NCBI GenBank assembly: GCA_029204225.1
Contig: MU832548.1
Span: 1 to 64,000 of the forward strand
Reading direction: 5' to 3'
From: Diphasiastrum complanatum
Taxonomy: Eukaryota; Streptophyta; Lycopodiopsida; Lycopodiales; Lycopodiaceae
Length of the DNA stretch: 64,000 nt
Shown here: positions 10,736 to 22,138 of the stretch, in pieces
Layout of the letters: each line of letters starts with the position of its first letter
How positions within the stretch are numbered: position 1 is the first letter of the stretch
Made by a program: the position numbers and the translations under genes
Notes under the pieces: model-generated
The model's input: the letters and a program-made list of their open reading frames with translations, nothing else
Databases searched by the model: none
Told to the model about the DNA's origin: nothing

Positions 10736-12050
10736 GGCCATGAACGCACACAAAAGAAAAGAAAAGTAAAGCATTAGTTGCCCGTGGCCCGCCAGCTGTT
10801 CTTCAGTCTTTTTTTAAGTGAAAAAGAAACAGAGGAGTCGTGGTCGGTCGTCGTCTCCATTCCTTTGCTCGTGCTGTCGCGCTGTCGCTCTGTCTCTGTC
10901 TTCCTTTATTTTCTTCTGGCGTTGGCGTTGCTATATCTTGCTTTTTTCTTGTCTGTCTGCTGTCTCTGCTCACCTAGATTTGCTTGCAACACAACGAGGA
11001 GCGTTGCAGATTTGAGGTGCTTCAATCTGGCCGTGTTCTAATTGGGTTTCTGTTGCTTGTGCCATTTCACCTTTGCTGTGGATTAAGAGCTATGATCTGT
11101 CTGTCCATCTCGTCTATCTTTGTGCTTTCTGCGCTCTGTGGATTTGATCCTACCCTTTAATCATTGCCGTGGAATTAGAACATATGCTTCCTATATTTCT
11201 TGTGGAACTACCCCTTAGGACGGCTTGTGTTCATATACGCTTTTGTTGCATTGATTTTCCCAGTCTACGTCTTATCCATGTTTCTTGCTGCAAAATGGTG
11301 ATACCCATATGCGAGATAAGACTGGAATGCAGTACTTAAGAGTCTTCTGGTAGGGGTGTGCATTAGACATTGCCTTTTCTGCGAGTAAGATCTTTAATCC
11401 ACTTTGTAGAAATGAGTAGAGACAAGCATCATCTAATAGATGTGCCTGTTACATCTTGAAGTAAAAAATTCAGTCCACAAAACTGGCTTCACCTCTGAAG
11501 CATTAGTGTTCAACTTTGCCTTAGCAGGCAATGTTGTTGGAGCCTTTTGCTGAGCATTATCGACTTCCGCTCTAAATTGACTCGTGACAGCAAAATTTGA
11601 AATTGCATCATATATAATAGACAATGCAGCATTTGTATAGTTGTCTGCATTCGCAGCTTGAAGTCTGAACCTTGCTCAAGAATTTCTCTGAATTAAAATC
11701 TACTTTTGCTTCGAAGAGTCAAAGAGAGCATAAAAGCATATAGATTTTCACAGGTTGATCCAGTTTTCTGTTGTTGCTAAGCCAATTCTCATATAATGCT
11801 GCCCTGTAGTCATGAGCCCATACGTATGACCATAATTGCTATCAGGTTCTTTGTCAACGATGATATTGCTCGCCTACTCTGCTGGTTTGTGCGCTACTTC
11901 CCTCCGAGCTGACATCGGTTACACTGGTTTATAGCAAGTTAAACCCTTTAGTTATAGTAGTAGTCATAGGTATGGGTTGAAAGGTAAGCACATTCATGGG
12001 CGAGTTGATCTCAGATAGTTGATAAGGACGCTGGAACTAGAAGGCATATT
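10736..12050 (+). other. Promoter and likely long 5' leader of the HD-Zip gene
   Basis: No transposon sequence is recognisable here. Composition changes to a mixed, T-rich sequence (10850-11300) such as plant 5' leaders show. Short open frames (for example 10778-11041) have no family features. HD-Zip I genes often have long leaders with small upstream frames, and an intron in the leader is possible. I cannot place a transcription start or a TATA box with confidence. Confidence 0.4.
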
Positions 12051-13300
12051 ATGGATTGGAGTGGGAGGTCTGTGTCAAATCTGGCAAAGTCAATGTTGAT
12101 CAGAGAAGGAAACACTGTGAATGCTCTCATGGCGATGCTGTCTTCTTGTCCTCAGCCCTGTTTCCGAGGTTGGAGACTATATCTCTTATTTTTATCTTGA
12201 TTGTAAAGATCAGCTGCTCATTCCTTTTAATTTCTTTTCTCAATGTCCTCAAGTTTCGATCTGATGGATTGCAGGATTCGAGGAAAGGCTAAGTCAAGCA
12301 GAATTGAAGCGGCCATTGGACGTGGATGGACTGGGGGACGACGACCTAACTGATCATCAGGAGCAGTCTCACCATGCTGAGAAGAAACGCAGGTTAACAA
12401 TGGAGCAGGTGCGACGCCTAGAAAAGAGCTTCGAGGTGGAGAACAAGCTCGAGCCTGAGAGGAAATTGCAGCTTGCAACTGAGCTGGGTTTGGAGCCCAG
12501 GCAAGTTGCGGTCTGGTTCCAAAACCGTCGTGCAAGATGGAAGACAAAGCAGCTTGAGCAGGACTACGACATTCTCAAAACAGAATACGACTCTCTTCTC
12601 CAAGAGAAACAAAAACTACAGGCTAAGGTATGTAACATGCTTATAACTGTCGATTCTAAAGCTTCTCAGCTCATTTGTCCAAATGCAAGCACTAAAATGT
12701 AATTTATTGCTTCACTGAATCTATTGCATTTGTCTGTAAGCATCGCAGGTTATCAGCCTGACTGATCAATTGACTGACAAGGAGGCTAAGACTAAAAGCA
12801 TGAGAGGGGATAATTTTGGCAGCTCACAAGGTAGTATTCAGCAAGATAGCGAATCTGACATAGAGACAAGTTTGGAGCCTGAAAATCAAGGTACTGTCTC
12901 GTTTAAACTACATGCATCAAGCCCAATGCCTGAGAAGGCCTCGAGCTGTGTTATCATAACAAGCATAGAAGAGTGCTCACCCAAGTCTGATGGCTACAAC
13001 AGTGAAGTGTTGGATGTGGGTAGTCCAAATCCTGTTGATTATACAGGCCTGGATCAGCAACAATCCACAGGAATTGCTGCAGAACAGCACATAACAGCTG
13101 ATAACGCTCTGGGGAATTTCACTTATCATCCAATGGGCGAAGGACCGTATGGGACTGTCTATAACATGAACACTCACATGTATGAGCAAATTGCCTGCAA
13201 GCTTGAACTTGAAGATGAACTGTTCTATGAAGACCATGCATATCACTACTGCAACACGCCTGATGAGGCAGCACTTCCAGCATGGTGGTACTGTCCATGA
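12051..13300 (+). CDS. HD-Zip class I transcription factor, three exons
   Basis: The protein (340 aa by my splicing) is a nuclear DNA-binding factor of the plant-specific HD-Zip I family, which binds CAATNATTG-type sites as a dimer. Exons are 12051-12168, 12275-12627 and 12749-13300. The introns begin GTTGGAGA and GTATGTAA and end GCAG. The first join restores [11 protein letters not shown]; the second lies in the zipper, a usual HD-Zip I place. The start is the first ATG after an in-frame TGA at 12006. The N-terminus has [12 protein letters not shown], like the LPSCxPQDF motif of HB1/HB13-type proteins. The homeodomain is about residues 75-131, with helix 3 as [13 protein letters not shown]. 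Zipper leucines fall at 133, 140, 147, 154 and 161. The acidic C-terminal half ends AWWYCP, an aromatic end seen in many HD-Zip I activators. No stop or frameshift breaks it, so it is probably functional. The first exon is the least certain part. Confidence 0.93.
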
Positions 13301-14814
13301 AAAAGTCCATGTTTTAACGCGTCATGATGGCAGCAGCTGAGCCTCTTACACAGGCCCCTCAAAGGCTGCTACCAAAATATGCCGTACAACTTTCTAAGAT
13401 AGAAACTTCAGCTTATTAAGGTGAACTTTTAAGGACTAGATAGATGTACAGATGCATCTCGACTAGTTCCAACCTTTAGTTTAGTATCTCTTTGGTATTT
13501 GGATTAGACTGAAATAGAGATAGCGTCTGAGTATAAGTTATTCAACTAATTCCATCTTATAGTTGTCTAGGCTCTAGTTTTGTCAGTTTTGGTATTGCCA
13601 TTGGTACAACAAAATAGATGATGTATTCAACGATATGTAGAGGGGTGCATAAGATTGTGAGTCCAGCAAAATGTGGTGTGAATTAAGGTCAAAAGGTGGA
13701 GTGATGTTTAAAATGCTGAGGCTGTAAACTCATTTGATTTCAAAGTAATACTGATAATTCTATGTTGTTGCCTTCTACCAACCATGACGTTACATTTGAT
13801 GGGATGCATGTTTCTAGATCAATCGAGAAATGTGAGCTAACTTCACTATGCACATGAAGTGAAATGATATTCTCAGTAGAGATGTCTATCCAACATTTCA
13901 AATTCATTTCCTACAACAATAGGCTAGTCTAACACACTTTCAAGAATCATCAATAGCTTACTTATATAAGTCACTCTGGTTCCGTACCATCGTAGTTGCA
14001 CTAAGATTTGAATTTGGATCCGAATTGAGAATCTAGATTCGCTCGGGGGTCACGAATTACGATTCTCAAAAAAATTCTTTTTTGCAAACACATGCAATAT
14101 GGGTAACAATAGAAAGATCATAAATAGAGGATTACAAGTAAGTGGGTTTCTAGTAATTTCAGATCCAATTCCGAGCAGTTACGAGGATTCCAATGAAATG
14201 AACTATGTATGTCATAAACTTGACCCAATTGGCATCAGATTAAATGGGCTTCCAGTAGTTTTAGTGGATAACTTCAATTTATTCTATACATAAGCCAAAA
14301 ATTTGAAAAAAAAGTAAACAAATCTTTTGTTAACGATTCACAAATTTACGATTTGTGAATCACGATTCGCTAGGACTATAGCACCAATCAAGGACTCAAA
14401 AGTATTCTCAAGTGATCATCATTCATAAAAACTATAAATTTAGCTCATTTAAACTATTGCTTGGTAAATCTCCATTTTCAAAATGAGATATTTGGCAACG
14501 TTGGTGATGTTGCACTTGGCATGCTCATAGTTTAAATTGTTCCTAATAATTGTAAGAAGATTCTTCCACAGTCAACAAAAACATGCATATGCTATCATTC
14601 ATGTTGAAGAAAGAAAGAAAGTTATGAACTACTCAACTATTCCTTCTTTCCTCAGCCACACATAATTTTTTAAAATCAACACACACACTCTCTCTCTCTC
14701 TACTCAATTTATCTCCCTCCTTTCTCTCTCTCCTCTCACGCTCTCCCTCTCATCAAGATCCTTTGCTCCTCATCGTCGTCCTCATGATCCTCCACTCCTT
14801 CCCATACTCCTGGT

Positions 14815-14816
<2 letters not shown>
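13301..14816. other. 3' UTR of the HD-Zip gene and intergenic DNA
   Basis: The first few hundred bases after the stop are T-rich single-copy-looking sequence consistent with a 3' UTR; I cannot place the poly(A) site. Beyond about 13750 nothing codes. A small perfect inverted repeat lies at 14335-14361, and CT-rich sequence starts near 14685. Confidence 0.5.
14335..14361. repeat. Perfect 11-bp inverted repeat, 5-nt loop
   Basis: GATTCACAAAT at 14335-14345 is followed by TTACG and the exact complement ATTTGTGAATC at 14351-14361. Several other GATTCG/GAATC words lie nearby (14030-14070 and 14365-14372), so the stretch may be the end of a small palindromic mobile element. Nothing more can be shown. 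Confidence 0.5.
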
Positions 14817-14906
<90 letters not shown>

Positions 14907-14924
14907 CTCTCGCTCTCTCTCTCG
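14817..14924. repeat. (CT)n microsatellite
   Basis: An uninterrupted CT tract of about 86 bp runs from 14817 to 14902, followed by short interrupted CTCG units to about 14924. The region before it (14685-14760) is CT-rich too. Confidence 0.95.
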
Positions 14925-15012
14925 TCACACATTTCACATTTTACATTCACAATTCTACATTTTAGAAAATGACAAAAAAACACCTCCCTCTCAATCGCAT
15001 CAGAATCCCTCT

Positions 15013-15325
15013 TGTGAAAGATTTCAACTAGTTTAGTCAAGTTTAGTCATATTTTGGTTAATTGTCAATATTAGGCCAATATGCATATTAGACTTAGAGT
15101 TTGACTTTTCAAAGTTATATTAGTCTAAAAACATTTAAATAAATACTTTTGGAAAGTGGGGGAAAGTTATTAGGTCGAATTTAGACACATTCAAATTTGA
15201 ATGTTAGATGCTTTGAATCTAGTCATATTGTTGATAGGGTTTTAGGCCTAGAAAGTTCTTTGAGGGAAACCAAAGTTCAAATGAGACATGGATCTGCTAT
15301 ATATAGCTATACACACATGGGAAGA

Positions 15326-15406
<81 letters not shown>

Positions 15407-15734
15407 CATGCTTATACATGAGTTCTCTTGGGTTCATCTATCCATTGGTGCACTATCTTGATGATATCTTGCAATCTTGTGTGTAGAATCTCATATTTTG
15501 CTATTTTTGGATCCACACATGGGAAGTACAGTAGTAGGGAGGTATTGTTATTGTACGGACAACAACTTCATTTTATCATATATCTTATGTTTGATCAAGT
15601 TCTTATTGAGTTTGCATCTCTTTCATTGAGTAGATGTTAATTTTTCTACATTGGCAATGTTGTTGATTGTGTTGTCTTTGCAACCAAAGATCAAGGGACA
15701 CATTTTGGATCTTAATGATCTGAAATTCTTCACA
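15013..15734 (+). repeat. Copia 5' LTR, family B, with internal (CT)n expansion
   Basis: It starts TGTGAAAGATTTCAACTAG and ends TTCTTCACA, and is followed at once by TGGTATCAGATC, a one-base variant of the initiator-tRNA primer site. It is colinear with 20891-21535: GGAAAGTG, the TATATATAGC TATA box, CATTTCATGCTTATACATG, TGGTGCACTATCTTG and TTTTTCTACATTGGCA all recur in order. The extra length (722 versus 645 bp) is mostly the CT tract at 15328-15402, which sits where the other copy has only TCTCTTCTCTCTCTC. Its CACACGTGTG box is mutated to CACACATGGG. Confidence 0.85.
15328..15402. repeat. (CT)n microsatellite inside an LTR
   Basis: An uninterrupted CT tract of 75 bp lies just downstream of the LTR TATA box, in the presumed start of the transcribed region. 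Confidence 0.95.
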
Positions 15735-15956
15735 TGGTATCAGATCTCTTGTGTTTCAGGCTATGAAAGGATCATTCACATTTAGCAAGGATTTGGAGGA
15801 GTTACCAATGCTATAGCATGCTAGATTGATTTCTACTCTAAAATCAATATTTTTGCATGTGTAGAATTGATCTTTCGTAGGTCACAACTCAATTTAGGTT
15901 TTTGATCTTGTGGAATTCCTATTTCCTACTTGGATTACTAGATTTGGGTAATTTTG
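15735..15956 (+). mobile_element. Copia primer site and truncated leader, family B
   Basis: After the primer site the sequence matches 21548-21760 closely: CTTGTGTTTCAGG, TAGCAAGGATTTGGAGG, GAGTTACCAATGCTA, GCATGCTAGATTGAT. The match stops near 15956 where a different copia family begins. No gag of family B follows. Confidence 0.75.
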
Positions 15957-16186
15957 TTGGAAATTAAGCCCATAGTTGTCTCCTTGGAATCATAACTTAG
16001 AAAACCAAACTATTTGAAGAACGTCTACAAATGGGCTTCCGGCTGATCTCTAGCAAAGGGTAACCAATCCTGTCATAGTTTCAAGTTCAGATGTTAAGTT
16101 TAATAACTTGAAGTCATTGAAGACTTGGCCATCTTCAAGGACTTCCACAAACTTGCATTTAGAACAAGTCTGCAGATTTACATTAC
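15957..16186 (+). pseudogene. Copia family D 5' end and gag N-terminus fragment
   Basis: This is a diverged copy of 46074-46305. Both begin TGTTGGAAATTAAGCCC and include GTTGTCTCCTTGG, TCCGGCTGATCTC and CTTGAAGTCATTGAAGACTT. In the better copy this is the start of a copia gag. Here frameshifts break it, and the match ends near 16186 at GATTTACATTA. Confidence 0.7.
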
Positions 16187-16954
16187 TTTTTGAACAGTCT
16201 GCAGAAATATACTAAGTGTCGGACAGTTCGCATTTTTCACACTTTCTTGAAAACTGTGAACACTTATCTTCGACTTCTTCCGTTCAATTATTTTGAAGAA
16301 GTAAACTTATGCACAATTCAAAAGTTTAATTGTTTTCAACACCTTCGGCGCCTTTTTTGCATTTTCCTGAAAAAAGCGAAGAAAGGGAAAATTCCAGAAG
16401 GTTCCCTATTTCTAAGGGTTGAACTGTTAAAGACACCTTCACCAACTTTTTAAGGGCACCTTAAACTTGTTTTAAGGGCATCTTTGGCTTTTTCTTCCTG
16501 AAAAGTGCGAGAGAGTTAGACTGTTAAAGACATCTTTGCTTTTTTGAGGGCACCTTAAACTTGTTTAGGGCACCTTTGGCTTTTTTGCAAAATCCCGAAG
16601 AGAGAGAAAAATGCCGAAGGTCGTCCATTTTGAACAAGGAACATTCCCAGCCACTTCTCGAAATTTGTGAAGTGAGAAAATTTGCGACGTTCGTCTGCGT
16701 CAACAATCCTGATTTGTTGACCATATGCACTATGTATAGTTGTCACAAAGGCCATATACTTCCAAGTACAATGGCTTTCCTAATTAGATGACAAACATTC
16801 AATGTAATTAATACATGGATGAAATCTATAAATAGATCATCCAAGCACAGATTATTGGTTGCTCCGTTCATGAGACATATTATTTAAGCCTCCTAGTTAC
16901 GCCGTCAATTTTTGGCTGTAATTGCTATTTGTATTGTGCTTCAGTGTAATATAG
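16187..16954. other. No gene; LTR-like repetitive DNA
   Basis: From 16340 to 16640 short phrases recur (AAGGGCACCTTAAACTTGT twice, GGGCA(C/T)CTTTGGC twice). A TATA-like CTATAAATAGATC sits at about 16826. The block resembles the non-coding DNA at 9170-9410 on the other strand. It is probably retrotransposon LTR or leader sequence of an unrecognised family. The short frames in it are not convincing genes. Confidence 0.4.
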
Positions 16955-17498
16955 TGTAAAAATTACAGAAAATAAGGATCCTAAAACACTTGAAATGATG
17001 AGGGAACCGATAGATTATGATTTCATAAGATTAGCACAAGTTGAACCATCAAAATCCATCAAAAATCTATTCTTGAACCTCACTAAATGGCCCAAATCCT
17101 TGAAGAAGGCTTCACACGTGTGAAAGTACGGCCTCCCACAGTTTGAGTACTGTACACCAGACCTACATTCAATCCTATAATCATTAGTAATCACAGGTAC
17201 TCAAACAATTATGAACATAGAGAGTAATTGCACCATTATGAGAGAAAAATCATGAAATTGCTTGATTGATTTTGGTGAGATATCATCACCTATATATACA
17301 TGATCCATCGCGGTTTTGGAAGGTATGAGTAGCCCTAAACCTATCCCTATTGCTAATTTTGGTGGATCTTTCATCCCTACCAAGTTAGGGTTGGAATCTT
17401 GGAGATCCCTCAACAATGCAAAAATTATCAAAAATAGCTCCTATTTTTTCACCCTTGTATCTAAGCATAATTTGGACTCATTCCAAAGGTTCTAACAC
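16955..17498 (-). repeat. Candidate 3' LTR of E3
   Basis: On the minus strand the block would run TGTTAGAACC to TAATTTTTACA (544 bp), with a TATA-like CATGTATATATAGG and the palindrome TTCACACGTGTGAA (17111-17124) in the order expected for an LTR. It directly follows the decayed RNase H end of E3. No clear polypurine tract precedes it and no second copy is present, so the bounds are tentative. Confidence 0.4.
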
Positions 17499-17559
17499 TT
17501 AGGTCCACTTGAGAACATCCTTATGAATGAAATCCTATGCTATTTGGCACGTGTGACAA

Positions 17560-18577
17560 GCCACATCACAAGTTGTTGGGCTGATATATTGTCATTGTAG
17601 ATGATTGGTGCCTCCTCTGAATCCATGATCTTTAGCTCCACCAATTATCTCTTGATCCAAAGTACCTCCTTTGTAGTGGTTGTCAAAGCTTTGTACTCGG
17701 CCTCGGTGAAAGATAGAGATATAGTTTCTTGCTTTTTTGAAAGCCATGAAACCACACCTTCTCCTATGAAAGTTGAATAGGCACTTGTTGATTTCCTATC
17801 CCTCTTGTCCCCTGCAAAATCTGAATCACTAAATGCATGAAGGTTAATCACATCTCCTCTATATAGAATCCCAAAATCCAATGTACCCGAGATGTATCTT
17901 GGGATCCTCTTAGCCTTTTTCCAATGGATATTCAATGGCTTTTGCATGGATTGGCTCAACCTACATACACTAAAGCTACGATTTGGTCTAGTTATAGTGA
18001 TCCACATTAAGGAGCCTATAAGTTGCCTAAACAAAGTGATGTCCGTGAAGGATCTTTCATCATCTTCATTTGGCACTTTTACATCTTGCTCCATTGGTGT
18101 GTCAACACTTTTGCATACTTCCATCTTAAACTTCTTTAAAAAACTTTGAGCATAGTTTACTTGACTTATAAAGATAAAGTCAGACCCTCTAAGTACCTCT
18201 ATGCCTAAGATGAAGTGAAGACACCCTAGATCTACCATTTTGAACTCTAAGGATAGATCTATCTTGATTTTTTCAATACCGTCAACACTATTTCCACTAA
18301 TGATGATGTCATCTACATAAAGGAGTAAAAGTACAATAGCAACATCATCAAACTTAATGTAAAGAGTAGGATCATATTCACTTTGAACAAAAGAAAGTGA
18401 AATAAGATAGCAATGTAGTCTTGAATTCCAAGATCTCAAGGCTTGCTTCAAGCCATAGATGCTTCTTTGGAGATGGCGTACTTTGTTCTCCATTCCATGC
18501 TTGATGAACCCTTGTGGCTTCTCCATATAGATATCCTCTTCCAAAAAACCATTCAAGAAAGCATTAGAGACATCCAT
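17560..18577 (-). pseudogene. E3 reverse transcriptase C-part and RNase H
   Basis: The frame starts MDVSNAFLNGFLEEDIYME and includes KPQGFI, GLKQALRSWNSRL and LLLLYVDDIIISGN (RT motif C, both aspartates present), then DLGCLHFILGIEV. RNase H follows with LHAFSDSDFAGDKRDRKS, VVSWLSKKQETISLS and TEAEYKALTTTTKEVLWIK. The 310-codon frame stops at 17645; decayed RNase H sequence continues to about 17560. A stop and frame change at 18578-18590 separate it from the RT start. Confidence 0.88.
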
Positions 18578-18589
18578 TTGACATAGGAT

Positions 18590-19129
18590 TCATCCAAAAT
18601 GTGATGCAAGTGCAATGATTAGCCTTATTGTGACCATCTTGGCCACGGGTGCAAAAGTTTCCTCATAGTCTATCCCTCTCTCTTGAGCATAACCTTTTGC
18701 AACTAATCTTGCTTTATGTTTGTTAACACTCCCATTTGCATTCAACTTAAGCTTGAAGACCCACTTGCATCCTATTACATTGCTTTGAGGTCTCTCAACA
18801 AGCAACCAAGTTTCATTCTCAATCAAGGCATCATACTCATCCAACATAGCTTTATACCATTCTTTGGAGTTCAATGCATCTTCAACATTAGATGGTTCTT
18901 CAAAACTAGATAAAGCATAAGAAGCGGATGAGATACCCTCAACTTGCTGTCCTTTGCCTTGATATGTGAGCCTTGATGGCTCCACTTTTGCCCTTGAAGA
19001 TCTCCTTGGTGTGATAGGTGGGTTTGGTGCTTGCTCCTCCATGAGCTCCTCCTCAAAACCAAGATCTTGCTCCTTGGCCATCTTCTTCTTGATTGTTGTA
19101 GCACTTGAGCCTTCTTCAAGCATATGCAT
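18590..19129 (-). pseudogene. E3 integrase-RT linker and RT N-terminal part
   Basis: An acidic linker leads to PRRSSRAKVEPSRLTYQGKG, then EPSNVEDALNSKEWYKAML, GCKWVFKLKLNANGSVNK, ARLVAKGYAQERGIDYEETF and APVAKMVTIRLIIALAS, the conserved start of RVT_2. It stops at 18590, just before motif A, which is found in the next frame. Confidence 0.85.
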
Positions 19130-19135
19130 ATGATG

Positions 19136-20041
19136 TTAATCAAAGACATCCCTTGAAACAACAAATTTGTTCAAGGATGGGAGATAGACTTTGTAGCCCT
19201 TGCTTGAGGTTGCATATCCAAGCATGATCCCTCTTGTGGAAGATGGATCCTCGTTGGTTCTTTTTTCCAATGGCACATGCACATAACATATACACCCAAA
19301 AACTTTCAAGTGATTAAGATTGGGTTTCTTTTCATACAACATCTCATAAGGAGTTTTGCCTTCAATTGCTTTGCAAGACACCATATTCATTAAGTAGTTT
19401 GCACATACAAGAGACTCACCCCAAAAGAATTTGGGCAAACAAGCATCTAATCTTAAAGCCTTAGAACATTCACATAATGTTCTATTCCTTCTTTCAACAA
19501 CTCCATTTTGTTGAGGAGTGTAAGGACAAGAAGTCTCTTTCTTGATCCCTTCCTCCTCACAAAAGGCCTTGAACTCATTGGAGATGAATTCTCCACCATT
19601 GTCACTTCTAAGAATCTTGATGCTATGATTATGATGATTTTCCACAAACAACTTGAACTTTATAAAAGTATCAAATACTTGAGACTTGAAGGAAAGTAAG
19701 AACATCCAACAATATTTTGAGTAGTCATCAATGAAGGTTAAAAACATGGATGAACCTCCATTAGATTTGGTGCTAGCAATGTGCACATCCGAGTGTATGA
19801 GTTCAAGAGGATGAGATGACTTTGTGATGGAGTTAGGAAACACCTTCTTATGTGCCTTGGATAAGGCACAAGCTTCACAAACCTTGTCTTCCTTCCCAAT
19901 AGACCTTGGTAGGCCTAAAGCATACTCCTCCTTGATCATAGCCTCCATGGAACCCGAGTTGACATGTTCAAGTCTTTTGTGCCATAAAATAAAGGTATAT
20001 ATCTTGCTCTTCTCGGCCAACATGACAACATTAGTATCCAC
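19136..20041 (-). pseudogene. E3 integrase
   Basis: The frame carries the zinc region (LWHKRLEHVNSGSMEAM, then CEACALSKAHKK) and the integrase core: LELIHSDVH, FIDDYSKYCWMF, LRSDNGGEFISN and NGVVERRNRTLCE, giving the D,D-35-E residues. The C-terminal domain reads LKVFGCICYVHVPL and GIMLGYATSSKGYKVY. The first zinc ligand context is LEHV rather than LGHP, suggesting decay. It is out of frame with both neighbours. Confidence 0.87.
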
Positions 20042-20511
20042 AAATCCAACTTATAAAGTTTGCCAAGTCTAGTGCCCTTAGCCACTATCTTACCCATCTT
20101 CTTGATGAAACATTCATTCGAAACAAAGTCAACATTGAAACCATTGTCTACCATTTGGCCAACACTTAGTAGATTCTTTGTTATTGTAGGAATGTACAAA
20201 ACACCTTCTATGTTGATCTTTTTGGAAGATCCTAAGCAAAGGAGAATGCTACCAACTCCTTCAATCTTACGAGCTTCATCATTTGCTGTATAGATAGACT
20301 TTATAGGTCCATCACAAGATAAGAGAGAAGAGAAAAACTCCCTTTTACTAGTCATGTGTGAACTAGCACCCAAGTCAATCCACCAAAGATCTTTTCCTTT
20401 GAAGCTTGTTGAAGAAAATATGGACATCATGAGAGAGTCCTCATGTGAACTCTCCTCCTCCTCCTCTTTGCTCATGTTGGCTTGGCTTCCTCTTGAAGCA
20501 TTCCGAGGCAT
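20042..20511 (-). pseudogene. E3 protease region
   Basis: After a linker the frame reads DLWWIDLGASSHMTSKREFF, then IEGVGSILLCLGS and VLYIPTITKNLLSVGQMVD, a copia retropepsin. The catalytic DSG is DLG here, so the protease is probably dead. The flap and C-terminal strands are otherwise recognisable. The frame ends at the integrase boundary through a frameshift. Confidence 0.8.
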
Positions 20512-20890
20512 AATGCCCCATCTTGCTACAATAGTAGCACTTCACCTTTGATTTGTCCTTCTTGACTTTGGTGGTTGATGGAGATGCCTTTGAGGGTTCT
20601 TCTTGATCCTCAAGCTTTGTAGAATTCTTGAATGTTGATCCTTTGCCTTTGGAGTTGCCTTTGCCTTTGGTGAAGAGAGCTTGGTCATCTCCACCTTGGA
20701 TGGAAAGCCTATCCATCCTCTCTTGCATTTGGCTCCTTCTTGATTCCTCGGCCATGAGTGTGCCTTGGAGTTCTTCAAGTATGGGTAGCTTACCCATTGC
20801 ATATCCCTAAACCAAATTGTCAAATTCAAAGCTTAGTCCATTCAATATGAGTTGAACAACTCTCCATCCTTGATAGGATCACCTATAAAG
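20441..20890 (-). pseudogene. E3 gag, C-terminal half
   Basis: From 20880 downward the reading gives GWRVVQLILNGLSFEFDNLV, a stop, then MGKLPILEELQGTLMAEE and the zinc knuckle CYYCSKMGHYASEC (CX2CX4HX4C). Lysine/glycine-rich linkers precede the knuckle. The N-terminal half is at 24492-24896. The break at 20890/20891 is exactly the start of the E2 LTR. Confidence 0.85.
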
Positions 20891-21535
20891 TGTGAGAGAT
20901 TTCAACTAGTTTAGTCTAGTTTAGTCACATTTTGGTAAATTGTCAATAAGAGGCCAAAACTCATTTTAGTCTTAGAGATAAAATTTTTGAAGTTATATTA
21001 GTTTAAAATACATTCAATAAACTCTTTTGGAAAGTGTGGGAAAGTTGGTAGTCGAGTTTGAGAGAGATTCAAATTTGAACTTTGGGTACATTGAATCTAG
21101 ACCCAAAAATAGTAGGGTTTACATTTTGGAGGGAAAGCCAAGTGGCCAAATAGGGTTTGGAAACTCTATAAAAGGATGTAACTCGTGGAGAGACATATCT
21201 TCTCTCTTCTCTCTCTCATTTCATCATTATACATGGTTCTCTTTGGGTTCTATTACTCATTGGTGCACTATCTTGGTGTTATCTTGCAATCTTGTGTGTA
21301 GAATGATCATTTATTGCTATTTCCGGTTCCACACGTGTGAAATATAGTAGGGTACTGTAATTGTATGGAAAACAAACATATTTTATGTTTTGGTTCATGT
21401 TTGATCAATATCTCTTAGAGTTTGCATCTCATTTTGTATGTAGATGCTGATTTTTCTACATTGGCAGGATTGTTGGTTTGCTCCTTATTGTAACCAAAGA
21501 TGGATTGGATCTTGAATGATCTGAAATCCTTAACA
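20891..21535 (+). repeat. E2 5' LTR, family B
   Basis: 645 bp, TGTGAGAGATTTCAAC to ATCCTTAACA. A TATA-like CTCTATAAAAGG is at about 21165, a CT-rich start region follows, and the palindrome CCACACGTGTGAAA is at 21329-21342. The primer site follows directly. Confidence 0.9.
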
Positions 21536-22138
21536 TGGTATCAGAGCTCTTGTGTTTCAGGTTATGAAAGGATCAGCCATCTTTAGCAAGGATTTTGGAG
21601 GAGTTACCAATGCTAGAGCATGCTAGATTGATCTCTACTCAATAATCAGCATTTTTGCATGTGTAGAATTGATCTTTTGTAGGTCAAAACTCAATATAGG
21701 GTTATATACTTGATCAATTCCGATTTCACACTTGGATTACTAGAATTAGATGATTTTTGGTGCATTAGGAAGGTCTCATTGGAGTCTACAAGAAGATATA
21801 CCAAGTTTCTAGAAATTGCATGTAGAATTTGAGATATTCAATTTTTTGTGATTTTGTCAAAACCCTAATTTTGATTGGATATCTAGTTTGTGAGGTTACT
21901 GAACTTCATTTGAGTGTGTTTCAATCTTAGGAAGTGGCAAGAATCATTAGATTGAGGATAAATCATAGGTTGATCAAGATTTCACTATTCTATGTGTTGA
22001 TTTTCTAGTTAGAAGTGCTAGAAGAGATTTGAGAGGTTCCATATCTTTGTGATTTCTTCTTGAGTTCATTTGTTGACATTCAAGAGAGTGCTTTGTGCAT
22101 TGGAACAGGTTGAAAGAAGAAGATCAGGTCATTTGAAC
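21536..22138 (+). other. E2 primer-binding site and leader
   Basis: TGGTATCAGAGCTC at 21536-21549 matches the complement of plant initiator methionine tRNA, the usual copia primer. About 590 bp of AT-rich leader follow, without long frames, up to the gag ATG at 22139. Confidence 0.88.

Noticed and set aside
10778-11041. Hydrophobic 87-codon frame upstream of the HD-Zip gene
   Set aside because: T-rich leader sequence gives hydrophobic codons by chance; no signal-peptide layout or family match.
12056-12292. A 78-codon frame just before the homeodomain exon
   Set aside because: It starts at TTG, overlaps exon 1 in another frame and runs through the intron; the ATG at 12051 spliced to 12275 explains the region better.
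14817-15402. CRISPR-like array
   Set aside because: The repeats are simple CT dinucleotides; this is a plant nuclear window and no spaced direct repeats exist.
21027-21347. A 106-codon frame that is identical in sequence to one at 23742-24065
   Set aside because: Both lie inside the two copies of one LTR; identity reflects LTR copying, not a conserved gene.
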